Assembly: GCF_020906515.1 (NCBI RefSeq)
Contig: NC_085851.1
Span: 2,108,001-2,172,000 of the forward strand
DNA: 64,000 nt
Reading direction: 5' to 3'
Source of the DNA: Vanrija pseudolonga
Lineage: Eukaryota; Basidiomycota; Tremellomycetes; Trichosporonales; Trichosporonaceae
Positions 19,761 to 30,220 of this stretch are shown here, one piece after another. Made by a program: the position numbers and the translations under genes. Position 1 is the stretch's first letter. The number at the start of each line of letters is the position of its first letter. Below the pieces are notes generated by a model, which worked only from the letters and a program-made list of their open reading frames with translations, searched no databases and was not told where the DNA came from.

Positions 19761-20143
19761 CTAGACATCGCGCTTAGGTTCGTCTTTCTTCTCCTCTGTC
19801 CTGCGCTTGGCCGGCGCGTCGGCAGCCTTGGGCGAAGGCGTAGGCTCGGCAGCAGCGGGCTTCCTGCACTGTCAGACGCGTCAAGCGAGAGTACGCACTC
19901 AGTCCCGGGGGCCACTGGTGCCGGCGCCGCGGGGCTCTGTTCGCCCTTCACGCCCGCCTCAGAAGGCGGGGGCACGATCGGCTCGGGCGGGGGCAGGCGG
20001 CCCGTCTCCTGCTTTAGGGGCGTGTCCCAGATGTAGATGCCCGAGATGATGCCTGTGGGGGTAAGCGGTGCTTAAACAGGCTAAAGACAGCACTCACCGA
20101 CGCCCATGGCGACGAGGAGCGGTCCGAGAGGGCGGCGCGACAT
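19761..20143 (-). CDS. Small single-pass membrane protein, probably mitochondrial, function unknown
   Basis: Three exons (20143-20098, 20052-19899, 19863-19761) sum to 303 nt, 100 aa. The N-terminus MSRRPLGPLLVAMGVGIISG is a short basic start followed by one hydrophobic segment (GPLLVAMGVGIISGIYIW), typical of small inner-membrane proteins of mitochondria. The rest is soluble: DTPLKQETGRLPPPEPIVPP, then a Pro/Ala/Glu-rich region and a Lys/Arg-rich tail (RRTEEKKDEPKRDV). The three exons keep frame only with the GCAG acceptor at 19864, which gives a clean stop. I do not recognise the family with confidence. The gene is divergent from RAD1 with a shared 182-nt promoter. Confidence 0.6.
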
Positions 20144-20221
20144 TGTGCGTGGGTTGTGCAGTGGGCAATGTGTCGAGTGCACCTCGAGAACATGAACCGA
20201 CATCATGACTTTCGGCTGACG

Positions 20222-20247
20222 CCGCGGAGAAAGCCGCATCTCCGCGG
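20222..20247. promoter_or_regulatory. Perfect inverted repeat in the divergent RAD1 promoter
   Basis: CCGCGGAGA (20222-20230) and its exact reverse complement TCTCCGCGG (20239-20247) are separated by 8 nt. They lie 79 nt upstream of the RAD1 start and 79 nt upstream of the small membrane protein start. The symmetry suggests a binding site for a dimeric CCG/CGG-type factor, but this is inference. Confidence 0.45.
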
Positions 20248-20325
20248 TGGAGGTTGGCGGGCGTCACAACAATGTCGGCGATCCAGTCACTTGTCGCGTT
20301 TGACTTTTGCCCACTGACAATATCC

Positions 20326-21632
20326 ATGGCTTCACAACGCGACCAGGTGCCAGTGAGCTTACCAACCACCCGCGACAGCTCACCCCAGATACTCGTCGCT
20401 GAGACGGACGACGTGCGCCCGTTCGCGCGCCTGCTACGGGGTATCGGGCTCAAACACGTAAGTTGAGCCTTCCCCGACTTGCCTGCCTTCCCTCGCCTGT
20501 GTCCCCAGCCTCCGCTGACAACACAGCACGCCGCCATGACCATCTCCAACGCGGGCTTTGAAGTGACAGTCGAGGAGGCGCGCAGCATGTGCGCGACGGC
20601 ATGGATCCCCGCCAACCTCTTCACCGAGTTCACCTTCACCGACGAGGACCCGGCGTGCTTCGAGATCTCGCTCGACGCGCTCCTGCAGTGCCTCAACATA
20701 TTCGGGAACGCAGGCGGCGGTGGCGCGGGTGCCGTGCCCGTCGTTGGCTCGGGAAAAAAGCGGCGGTGGGCCGGCGAGGGGGAGGAGCGCGAGGAAGACG
20801 ACGGGGCATGGCGCGGCAAGGGCCGCGAGCGGCGGACGGGGATGCGGCTTACCTGGCTCGGGACGGGATACCCGCTGTCCATCCTGCTGTGAGTTGGCAA
20901 GTATCCCATAAGGTTACGAACTCACACCACAGCCGCGACGACGCGAAAGGCCCAGTGACCAACTGCGAGCTGTTCACCCTCGAGCCAGAGGACCTCGTCA
21001 ACCAGCCGTTCGACGACGCGAATCGGTAAGCTGGACCGTGCCGTCGACGGAGCTGACATCAGATCGGTCTATCTAATCATGAAGGTTGGTTTAGTGACTC
21101 TACAGCACTAACGCCCAGTCGGCCTGGTTCCGCGACGCGTTGCTCGACCTCCCGCCGTCCTGCCAGCGCGTGACGTTCCGCGCACGCCCACAAGGCGAGC
21201 CGGTGACGGACAGCCGGACGACGAGTGTGCGCGCGCGCAAGCTTGCCGAGTCGGGCAGCTTCTCGATCTTCGCCGAGGGCGACTTTGGCACGGTTCAGGT
21301 GGGTATGTGGGCGGGACGTCGCTGACTCAAGTTCGACTACCCGTACGACGCGGAGGTCATGGACGCGTTCGAGTGCGACGAGGCGGTGACGTTTAGGTGA
21401 GCTAGAAGTCAATTGGCCACCCAGCTCACAAAGAAGCTACCACGCGTCCCATGTCGCGCTGCTCGGACGCGCGGTGCAGCACTCGGCCAAGATCTGCCTC
21501 CAGATCGAGACAACCGGCTTCTTATCCGTCCAGGTCATGATGCCGCTCGCTGAGAACCAACCGCCCGAGCTCAACAACGGCATTCTCGACTTCAAGATGA
21601 ACGCTCTGGAGGACGACGAGGACGAGGACTAA
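20326..21632 (+). CDS. RAD1: Checkpoint clamp (9-1-1) subunit RAD1
   Basis: PCNA-like subunit of the Rad9-Rad1-Hus1 clamp that is loaded at damaged DNA and activates the ATR pathway; the Ustilago homologue is Rec1. The start at 20326 (MASQRDQVPVSL) is preferred, though an in-frame ATG at 20254 exists. The family core begins ILVAETDDVRPFARLLRGI, then, after an intron, AAMTISNAGFEVTVEEARS, the typical 'v.is.dGl.vtvEEar..qa' of Rad1. Next come ANLFTEFTF, EISLDALLQCLNIFG, an inserted acidic/basic loop of about 50 residues, then TNCELFTLEPEDL and SGSFSIFAEGDFGTVQFDYP. The end is SKICLQIE-type: AKICLQIETTGFLSVQVMMP, then FKMNALEDDEDED. About five introns, all short. The inserted loop is longer than in animal Rad1. 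Confidence 0.9.
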
Positions 21633-21888
21633 GCGGGCAGCTGGTAGTCCCCTGCGTGTACACGAGCACACACACCAAACTCACACCGGCACCCCCACCG
21701 CCATGCCCCGCGTCACCTCCTGCTCCCCCACCCTCCCCCACACTGTACAACACCACGGCACGATACGTATGATGATGCATGGGTCTCGATGACACAGTTA
21801 CACTAACGACATCTAGTAACAGGTGATGCAGTGAAGAGGCCATGGCCACCCGGTGGGGCTGAAAGGACCCAGCATCCTGGTTGGGCGT

Positions 21889-22616
21889 CTAGTAACCGTG
21901 GCTGCGGGGTGGTTAGTACTACTAGCTAGCTTGCACAGGTCCACGCCAACGCACATGACAATCTGGTCCTTTGCCTCCTTGGCGGTGACGAGGCCGGCGG
22001 TGACGAGGAAGTCCTTGACGGCGACACGCTGGTCGCCCTGGAACTGGAGGACCTTGCCGTGCTCGTCCTTCTTGCCCGGGGCGGGCGAGTCCTCGTCGTC
22101 CGAGTCGGCAGAGTGCACGACGTGGCCGTTGCAGGCAAACTCCTTCTTCATGGCCTTGAGGAGCTTGCGGGGGTCGTACTTGTCCGGGATACCCTGGACG
22201 GTAGTGATCGTCTTGCGGCCATTACGCTGCTGGAGACCTGGAGGGGGAGTGGGGGTGAGTGGGGATGTTCGGGATCGTGGGGCTGTAGGGGCAGGCAGGG
22301 CATGGCGGGTTGAACAACGAACGACGCTTCGTGCGTGTCTCACCCCGCCCGACCGCCTGCCGCTACTCGACTCACGGATGTGGATCTTGTCGGCCTTGCT
22401 GCCGACCGACTTCTCAATGACCTTGGTGGGGGCGGCCTCGGCGAACGGGTCGTTGCCCTGGGCGAACGGGTCTGGCAGGTCAGCTTTTGTTAACAGCACC
22501 AACCTACCAAACGCGGGCCCGAGGTTGGAGATGGTGTCCCCGGACGACGCCGGGGCCTTGGTCTTGGACTTTCCGGCGTTCACGTTGGCTGCCGAGCGGG
22601 CGCGCGAGGAGGACAT
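21889..22616 (-). CDS. SUI1: Translation initiation factor eIF1 (SUI1) with an acidic loop-2 expansion
   Basis: eIF1 sits near the P site of the 40S subunit and enforces start-codon choice. Four exons (22616-22508, 22471-22376, 22237-21955, 21901-21889) sum to 501 nt, 166 aa; yeast eIF1 is 108 aa. The N-terminus is extended by about 40 Ser/Ala/Lys residues before DPFAQGNDPFAEAAP. The core is IHIRLQQRNGRKTITTVQGI, with the basic loop 1, then KAMKKEFACNGHVV. Yeast has about KDPEMG at this point (loop 2); here it is HSADSDDEDSPAPGKKDEHG. The protein then resumes KVLQFQGDQRVAVKDFL and ends DQIVIHGY, the family's IHGF/Y terminus. The last exon is only 13 nt. A 51-nt in-frame GT...AG stretch covers most of the insertion, but its GTCGTG donor is poor and removing it would lose the conserved VV. 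Confidence 0.9.
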
Positions 22617-23377
22617 GTGGAGTTGGTGCGGTGCGCAGTGAGAGGGCCGTCGGTGGTTGGGGAGGGGGGACGACGGCGGATGGAACAGAGTAAAGAGAGA
22701 AGAGAGCGAAGCACAGACACGAGGCGAGGCGAGGAGACATGGTCAGCGACTGGGGCGGCGGGAGGTGGGTCGGTGCGCGCGCGTGTCTGGCGTCTGGCTG
22801 GCGTCTGGTGCTCGCCGCTCGCCGCTGGCCGCCTGGCCCAGCCCACGCACACGCACACACACACGCGCACGGCCCTACTCACCGGTGTTGCTGCTCATTC
22901 AAAAGGTGGCAAAGGAGGTGTTTGGTGGGCTGTAGTGGTCGCTGGAGCGGGTGAGCGGTGAGGTTGGTTGATGAGTGCTAAGCAGAAAACAACGTTATCA
23001 GTGGTGCCAGTGGCCAATGGTGGTGGTGTGCAGCCAGCGTGCGAGTCGCCGCCGCTGGAATGCATCACGCTACCGTACTGTAGGCACGCTGGGTGCGTCT
23101 CAAACACGGCTCCGAAATCATAACGCCGCTCGTGTGGCCCGTCGCCCATTCATCACTGTGCAATTGAATCGGCGTCCGGCGAGCACAACGTAGACCGTGG
23201 GCGGGAACAGCGATCACAAATTGTTGCTCACGACCGTGTCGGACGCGCTCGATGCATGCAAAATTGTGTGGAGAGCATGATGGAGAGGAGGGGCGGCGCA
23301 CACGACTGCTGACCACCGAGGCGGGACCAATTCGGGGACACGCTCACCGACAACGCAATTTTCACGCAATCACCCAA
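22617..23377. other. Intergenic region with eIF1 promoter
   Basis: Holds the eIF1 promoter and leader. A (CA)n-rich run lies at about 22,847-22,870. No gene is supported; frames are short and overlap. Confidence 0.4.
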
Positions 23378-23469
23378 GGCCGCTTAGCTCAGCTGGTTAG
23401 AGCATTGTACTAATAACTCGATGGTTATCAGTAATGCAAAGGTCGGCAGTTCGATCCTGTCAGTGGTCA
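23378..23469 (+). tRNA. tRNA-Ile (anticodon AAT) with an 18-nt intron, copy 2
   Basis: All mature positions match copy 1 (17987-18077) exactly: GGCCGCTTAGCTCAGCTGG at the start, AAT anticodon, GTTCGATCC in the T arm and AGTGGTCA at the end. The intron differs: ACTCGATGGTTATCAGTA (18 nt) against the 17-nt one. The 3' half of the intron (GTTATCAGTA) is conserved; the 5' half is not. Confidence 0.92.
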
Positions 23470-23815
23470 AGGTTAAAATCTTTTGCCTCGGCGTCTGGGC
23501 CGTCCATAAATACGTTGATGGCTCCTTTTTGTCATCTGTGTTATGCTTAACAGACTCTTTTGTGCTGCTGCCCACCACTATTTTGAACCGGGCGCACGGT
23601 GGAGCATCTGGTCGCCTCCTGCCCACCTCGTTCTCGCCGCACACCCTCGTCATGACCCCTTCTTCTTGCTTCTCAAACTACTGCCCCCTCGGTAACACCC
23701 CCTAACGCCCACGCCAGAGTGAACGGTGTGACATTTTATTGCTGATGCAGTGATTGTGATGCCAAATGCGGACTAGCTATCGACCCTCCTCGTACACGAC
23801 CGACCAAAACACTCT
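23470..23815. other. Spacer between tRNA-Ile copy 2 and AFG3
   Basis: A 346-nt spacer holding the tRNA terminator and the AFG3 3' flank. No gene is visible. Confidence 0.4.
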
Positions 23816-26454
23816 CTACAAGAAGTCCTTGGTGCCCTTGATGGCAAGAGCAGGCTCGGCGCCATCAGAGCCGCCTCCAGAGCCGCCCTTCTTTTCGTCG
23901 TGCTTCGCCTCCTTGATCTCTTCCCTGGTGATCTTCTTCTTTTCGTCGAGCTGCTGCTCAATGTACACGTCCATCTCGTCGGCGGCATCGAAGGGTCGCT
24001 TGCCGAGCAGGTGGCGCATGTCCTCGCGGGTGATCACCTCCTTCTTGAGCAGCAGCTGGGCGACCTTCTCGACGTCGTCCTTGTGCTTGGTGAGCAGGTC
24101 GGTCGTACGCTGGTGGGCCTGAGTAATCATCTTCTTGACCGCCGCGTCAAGGGCCTGCGCAGTGGCCTCAGAGAAGGGCTTCTGGAAGCCCTCCTGGCGC
24201 TTTTCAGAGCTGCCGTACGAGATGGGTCCAATGTCGGGGTTCATGCCGTAGTTGGCGCAGACCTCGAAGGCCCACTTGGTCACCTTTTGCAGGTCGTCCT
24301 GGGCACCGGTGGTGATAGAGCCGAAGAAGATCTCCTCAGCGACACGTCCACCAAGAGTCATGGACATGCGGTCGAGCAGCTGCTCGGTCGACTGCAGGAA
24401 GCGCTCCTTGGGGAGGTACTGGGCGTAGCCGAGGGCACCGACACCGCGGGGAATGATCGAGACCTTGAGAAGAGGGTCGGCGTTCTCCAGGAACCAGCCG
24501 CAGATGGCGTGGCCGGCCTCGTGGTAGGCGACAATCTTCTTCTCCTGAGAGCCGAGGACACGGCTCTTGCGCTCCAGACCGGCAATGACACGCTCAATGG
24601 CACCGTCAAAGTCGGCCTCGGTCACGGCGTCACCACCGTGACGAGCAGCGCGGAGAGCAGCCTCGTTACAGACGTTGGCAATGTCGGCACCCGAGAACCC
24701 AGGAGTAAGCAGGGCAAGCTTCTCGGCGATGCTGTCGATGGTGAGCTCAGGGTCGAGGGCAATGGGGCCAAGGTGGACCTTGAAGATCTGGCGACGGCCG
24801 CCAATGTCGGGACGGTCAATGGCAATGTGACGGTCGAAACGACCAGGACGCATGAGCGCAGGGTCGAGGACGTCGGGACGGTTGGTGCCGGCGAGAATGA
24901 CAATGTGCTCCTTGGTGCCGAAGCCGTCCATCTCAACGAGAAGCTGGTTCAAGGTCGATTCACGCTCATCGTTGCCACCAAAGTTGCCGCCCTTTCCACG
25001 AGCCTTTCCGATAGCGTCGATTTCGTCAATGAAGATGATGCAAGGGGCGTTCTTCTTGGCCGTGGCGAACAGGTCGCGCACACGCGAGGGACCGACACCA
25101 ACAAACATCTCCACAAACTCGGAACCCGAGACGGACAGGAAGGGCACCTTGGCCTCACCGGCAGTCGCCTTGGCGAGGAGGGTCTTACCGGTACCGGGAG
25201 GACCCGAGAGGATGGCACCGCGAGGGATCTTGGCACCGAGCTTCTCGTACTTTGCGGGCTCCTTGAGGAACTTGACGAACTCCATAATTTCCTCCTTGGC
25301 CTCGTCCATGCCGGCGACATCACGGAAGCGGACAGCGACGTCCTCCTCCTGGTTGAACATCTTGGCCCTCGACTTGCCGACGCCGAAGAGACCACCACCG
25401 GGGCCGCCTCCACCGCCAATGCCGGCGCCACCCCTGCGGGCCATCCAGACAAAGAAGCCGATCATCAGGAGTGTCGGCGCGAAGTGCATGGCGGCACTCA
25501 GCGTGGAGACCTCATCGTGGTAGGACACAGGGATGCGCTCGGCAGGAGGGATGCCGAGCTCGTCCTGCGTCTCGCGTAGCAACGTCTCGAATGCCTCGAC
25601 CGAGCCGATGGTGAAGGTGTAAGGGGCTGGGCCGTGGGCGGGCGAAGGCAGCGACTGGTTGCCGGACGACGTCGAGCCAGTCGACGACGAAGAAGATGGG
25701 ATGGGGTTGTGCAGGTGAACGCGGACCTTGGTACGGTTCACAACCTCGAGCGACGACACGAGACCGCGGGCGAGCAGCGAGTTGCGGCTAGTTTCCGAAG
25801 TCAGCAATAGACCCGAAGGCACGTCGTCATGCTTACAACTCCTGCCATGTGATTTCACGAGTGCGGTTGTCGCCGGGCTGGGTGAGGGAGTAGAGAGCAT
25901 ATGTTCTGCAGGGGTTAGCTTCATCGGCATCGTGGACAACAGCAAAACTCCACTCACGAGATAGCAGCCAGGAGGAGCTGGTTTGGTGTCATGCCGCCGA
26001 GGGGGCTGTTGTTCTGGCCACCCGGTCCACCGCCGCCTTCCTTTCCTCCTGGGCCGCCGCCGCCGCCGCCGCTACCACCGCCAGATCCAGACGACACGGA
26101 GCGCTTCTTGCCATGGCCCGAGAGCTCATCGCTCAGACGGGGGCGGCGATCCCGCAGGCTCTCGCCCTCCTCCTCCTTCTCCTCCTCAAACTCCTTGTGG
26201 TCCTCCTTGCCATCGCGGCTAGACTCGGCGTTCTTCGCGGGGCCGCCAGCGGCTGGCCGGCTCACGCCGCCCTTCTTTCCGCCAAAGACCGACTCGAGGC
26301 CGGACGGTGTCGGCGTGTTGCTCGACGGCCGGGGGTTGCCGCTCGGCGTCGCGTACGCGCGGGTGGCGGCGCGCAGGACGCTGGCCGACGGCGCGAGCGA
26401 TGGCAGATGGCGACGCGCCGGCGCGGCGAGGTGTCGCAGGGTAAGGCGGTACAT
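23816..26454 (-). CDS. AFG3: Mitochondrial m-AAA protease subunit AFG3/YTA10
   Basis: ATP-dependent metalloprotease of the mitochondrial inner membrane with its active sites in the matrix; forms a hexamer with the YTA12 type and handles quality control and processing, for example of MrpL32 in yeast. Three exons (26454-25958, 25905-25837, 25787-23816) sum to 2,538 nt, 845 aa. The N-terminus [20 protein letters not shown] is a basic presequence, followed by a Gly/Glu-rich linker. [16 protein letters not shown] would be the first membrane span, then TREITWQEF and [15 protein letters not shown]. The second span is [20 protein letters not shown]. The AAA part has Walker A GPPGTGKT, Walker [12 protein letters not shown] and the SRH with RPGRFDR. 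The zinc site is HEAGH. All catalytic residues are present. Confidence 0.96.
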
Positions 26455-26610
26455 TGCCTTCAGTGTTTAAAGGGAGAGTGGTAGTGCTTATGGGTGTGTG
26501 ATTCTAGTTGACAGATTATCGCAGAACATTGAATTGTTGCTCCTCGGATGATCGATTGCAAGTCGTCGCTGGATGCCGGAGCGTCGTCGTCCATCGGCCG
26601 GCAAGTCCAT

Positions 26611-26627
26611 GGCGGGATCAAAATTCC
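26611..26627 (+). promoter_or_regulatory. Shared promoter motif GGCGGGATCAAAATTCC (copy 2)
   Basis: Identical over 17 nt to 16345-16361. It lies 157 nt upstream of the AFG3 start. Both copies are read on the plus strand, so relative to AFG3 and COQ3 (both minus) they have the same orientation. Confidence 0.5.
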
Positions 26628-28826
26628 CACGCACCACTCCACCGTGGGCGGGGATAATTTGGGTGCAAAGTGGAGGGGTGTGGCATTTGAACCCAAAGGG
26701 TATTTTTGATTTGTTTTCCTCAACCTTCCTCCTTCTAATACCCACCATTGACTGATACCAGCATCGTTCTTGGGATGTGAAGTGTGGAGAGAGAAGAGTG
26801 TAGATGATTTCTGCTCAAGACGTAGGTGGCAGAGCAAACGAGGCTGTCCAGTCGCCCCAAGAAGACACGTTCTCGCTTTCCGCCTTCAGCCTCCCACCGC
26901 CATGCCCTGTGGCTCAACTGAATAACTGGGCTTGCGATGCGTCGTCGTCGCCGTCGTCGTCCTCCTCCTCCTATCGGGTTGGTAATACGGTCAATGTTGC
27001 TCAAGTGCGTGATCGCCGCCGGCGAAATTGGACAGAGCTTTGGGAATAGTCTTCGCACTGGGGTAAGTATAGATTTGTCGTTGAACGTGACGCTTCTCGC
27101 TCGCGTACTCAGCCTTTCGCACCACCGACACGAGTGAGCTCGATGGTTCGATAAAAAAAAAGACTCTGAGCCTCACCCCTCGCCTAACGGGAATCCCAAT
27201 GCGGACCGGAAGCGATAGTTGCTCGTCGGCTGCTGCTGCGGAGTTCCCGGTCGTGGCTGGGACGCGTCGGCTCGGAGTCCGAGGGCAGAGGAGGCAAGAC
27301 TCGCTCCGCCCACCGTCAACTTGAGCCAAGACCGAGGCAAGCAAGGCACCTCGGTGACCCTCTTGGCCATCTGTTTGTCTCCGAGGGATGAGTCCGCAGG
27401 CACCGCACGGGATACATCGGAGGCTGTCCGTCGACCTGGTCTAGCGCTCGGTCCGGGACGTCGGAGACGCATCCGAAGTCATATGCATACTGACCTGTAG
27501 GATTGTCTGTCTGACCTGCGTGTTGGCTTGTAATGGCAACGCATCCCAAGATCGCAGAGTGCTACAATAGAAGTGGCACAGCCTGCCCTGACACCAAGCC
27601 CCCATGGACAGGCGGCCACCCTCACGCCTCTTCGAAACTCGGTCAGCCCCCGTGTGTCCGAGGCATGGGTCTCGCGCCGTTCCGCACACCCCGCCCCTGA
27701 TGTCACCGCGTGCATGAGCCTATCGAAGGAGATCCTACATGCGTATAAAAACAAGGTTGGCAGCGGAGCAAATTCAAACAAGGGACGGACCCCGTCAGGT
27801 CCACCACTCGCCGGGGTATAACTGTGACAGCGGGGACGGTCCGGGAGTTGCGGCCCGTCTTGGCCGCTGCAGGCCGACCGGTGACAGTCTGTCGTACAGC
27901 TGATGGCCGTAGGCTCGACTCTTCTCGGGTCTGGAATGCCGGCAGACTTGTCGGCCAAGCCAGGCTAGCTGGGTGGGGGGTGGGGGTGGTCGCAACCGGA
28001 CCGCGGCGAGGCAGACGCCAGGGTCTTGCACGCCTCGCGCCGAAACCTGGCTGCGCGGTACAGTCGGGCGGCGTTGCGCCGCTACTACGTGGCGTGGACG
28101 GCTATCTTTTATGGCCAGGCAGGCGGTCGGGAGGTTCGCCTTTTCTGCCCCATGCCAAGAATCATGTGATGGGCTTGCTGGCGATGCTTGCAAGCGCTTC
28201 AAGTCGACACGTTCTGAGTGAATTGCAAAGGGAGACGAGGTTGTGGCGCCTTCCGTCCAAGGCGGTGTGCGCCGCTTAAGTCGACAGCGATTGAGACATG
28301 GCTGACTGCGACCTGAACATTCCTTCTAATACCCTGGAGGCTTGTTCCTCTGGCGTCTTGGGGGATACACGAGGACAGTGTTGTCACGCAGCATTATTGG
28401 CAGGCGGGGGGCCGAAGAGGCGGAGTTGACCCAGGTCCAGAACAGCAAGCTGACCCACTGCAGCGAGTATCACCTACACCTCCAATGTGGCACCGGGTTC
28501 CTATTATCTACGATGATGTCATGCGGCAAATATCAAGGGTTGGTGGCGGAGGAGCCTCGACAAAAGCGCCGTGAACTTCGGCGCCTATCCCGCAGTGGCG
28601 AGGACAAGGTTCAGCTGCGCTCTGCGGCCAGTAGCTAGGAGCCTGGTGGTGATGAGCGATTTGCGAGTAAGTAACGCAGCCACTGCTCTGGCCAGGGGAA
28701 GAAGACAGGGGCCAGGATGCGATAAAACGCGATCCAGGGAGGATCGTGGGCCGGCGCCACAGGGCTGACATGGCCGTGCCCTTGAGCACAGGCTAGGCGC
28801 CTCAGCCAGAGTGATTCAGGCAGGCC

Positions 28827-29480
28827 TCAGTGTAAAGCCAGGACGCGTGTGCCTTGGTGCATGTACCTTGTTGTTTGTTCGCAGCGCCATTGGCATGTTC
28901 GCGCTTGTTCGCTGGCTCGCCGAGTGGGCCGCCGCAGCAAGCACGTACCGAGCGACGCCGGGTCCAAGCAATGACATATCCAGCCGATCTCCGAAACGCC
29001 TTCTGTCTGTCGTGCCGCCCGCCCTGTGCGCGGAATGTGAGTGCGGCGCACTTGAAATGTGGGGCGGTGGTCCGGTGGTCTTGAGGGTATCCAGAATCCC
29101 ACGAGGGACTCGAGAGTTCGCGTGACGTTGGTTGTTGTGCCCTGCTCGTCAACAACGACTTTGGAGGCAGCGCGAATTCCTTGTCTGTGCTTTTCATTCT
29201 TACTCAACTCAATACCAACGCTCGATTCCAACTCGCCCGCGGCAAAAACCCGGGGCAACGACACGTCGGGTGAGTGCGCCAAGGCTGTCAGGACCCCACC
29301 GAGCGACAAGATTCCTAGGAATCCCTCAAAGCCATAGCCGCCCGAGGCCGTGGCAAACCGTCTTGTTGGGACGAGGGCTACACTGGCCTTGCCGCATCCC
29401 GTGTCCTCACCCATGGGATACTGGTAACTGTCTACGGCCGAGTAAAGAGCAGACTTGAGCCGGGGCAGAGCGTTGGCCAT
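28827..29480 (-). CDS. Possible orphan ORF or gene remnant (low confidence)
   Basis: A 217-codon frame opening with ATG (MANALPRLKSALYSAVDSYQ) in the otherwise gene-poor stretch. Its first 130 codons have ordinary-looking composition (GGYGFEGFLGILSLGGVLTA, SSVGIELSKNEKHRQGIRAA, SKVVVDEQG), while the last 80 look random (Arg/Gln/Ser-rich). I recognise no domain. It could be a lineage-specific gene, a broken gene, or chance in GC-rich DNA. Confidence 0.2.
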   Translation of the reverse strand: MANALPRLKSALYSAVDSYQYPMGEDTGCGKASVALVPTRRFATASGGYGFEGFLGILSLGGVLTALAHSPDVSLPRVFAAGELESSVGIELSKNEKHRQGIRAASKVVVDEQGTTTNVTRTLESLVGFWIPSRPPDHRPTFQVRRTHIPRTGRAARQTEGVSEIGWICHCLDPASLGTCLLRRPTRRASEQARTCQWRCEQTTRYMHQGTRVLALH

Positions 29481-30182
29481 CCGAGGGCGGGCAAAACCCC
29501 GGCCTAAGTCTTGGCAAGAGATAATGCCTCAGAGCAATGTCGCCAGCGTGTGACAACACTGGGCCCCGTTCGCCATTCCTTTACTCTCTTCAAGCTTAAA
29601 CTGGTTCTTTGAGCCAAGTGCTGACGTCCCCGTTGTTTTAGATTCGACCGCCATCCGCGACAAAACGATCGAGCCGTTATCACGGTTGCGCTGCCCGAGG
29701 CTGTTCAATCGCCTCTGCTTTCGCGCCGTCCGATACGAAACACACCTGTCAATCGAATACCCTCGGCTCCTCTTTCAACTTGGCCTGTCCCCGCCCGGGA
29801 AGCGCCTGCTGCATGCTGGAGGTGTATCGAGATAGACTGGTGTCTGGTGCGAAGTGACAGTTGCCGCCACTCGCCTCCTTGCGGCAACCCTCGGCTCGCC
29901 ACCACCCACCGGTCTGCATTATCAACCTTCCCCTCTTGCCTACCCGTTTTCCTGCTCTCCTTACTCTTGGTCCGGAGCATACTACCGCGGCGCTCTTTCA
30001 CCTTGACGTCGTGATCCTTGTCTTCCCTCTGGCTCTCTTCTTCTCACACCACTACCGACCACCGATCTCACCTCCACCCACCAACAGCCGCCCGCTCCTG
30101 GACGCGGTCACCCGGTTACCGCATAGTCGCCAACTTTCCGCATTTGGCAATCGCTCGCCATAGTCTTGCTGCCACACGTTGT

Positions 30183-30220
30183 GCGGGATCAAATTCACCG
30201 CAAAACACCGGGATCAAATT
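30183..30220 (+). promoter_or_regulatory. Two GGGATCAAATT repeats upstream of the Zn2Cys6 gene
   Basis: GCGGGATCAAATTC (30183-30196) and CCGGGATCAAATT (30208-30220) lie 57-94 nt upstream of the start. They match the 17-nt motif at 16345 and 26611 but have one A fewer in the A run. Confidence 0.4.

Noticed and set aside
22080-22130. An in-frame 51-nt GT...AG stretch in eIF1 that would remove most of the acidic insert
   Set aside because: The donor GTCGTG is far from the GTGAGT/GTGCGT used in this window, and removal would delete the conserved VV after CNGH. RNA evidence could still overturn this.
23900-25579. A 559-codon open frame on the plus strand opposite AFG3
   Set aside because: It is the mirror of a highly conserved protease exon; codon bias in GC-rich genes keeps the antisense frame open. 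No domain is recognisable in it.
27479-28279. Frames of 82-159 codons in the AFG3-Zn2Cys6 gap, considered as transposon remnants
   Set aside because: No reverse transcriptase, integrase or transposase motif, no terminal repeats, and no target-site duplication could be seen.
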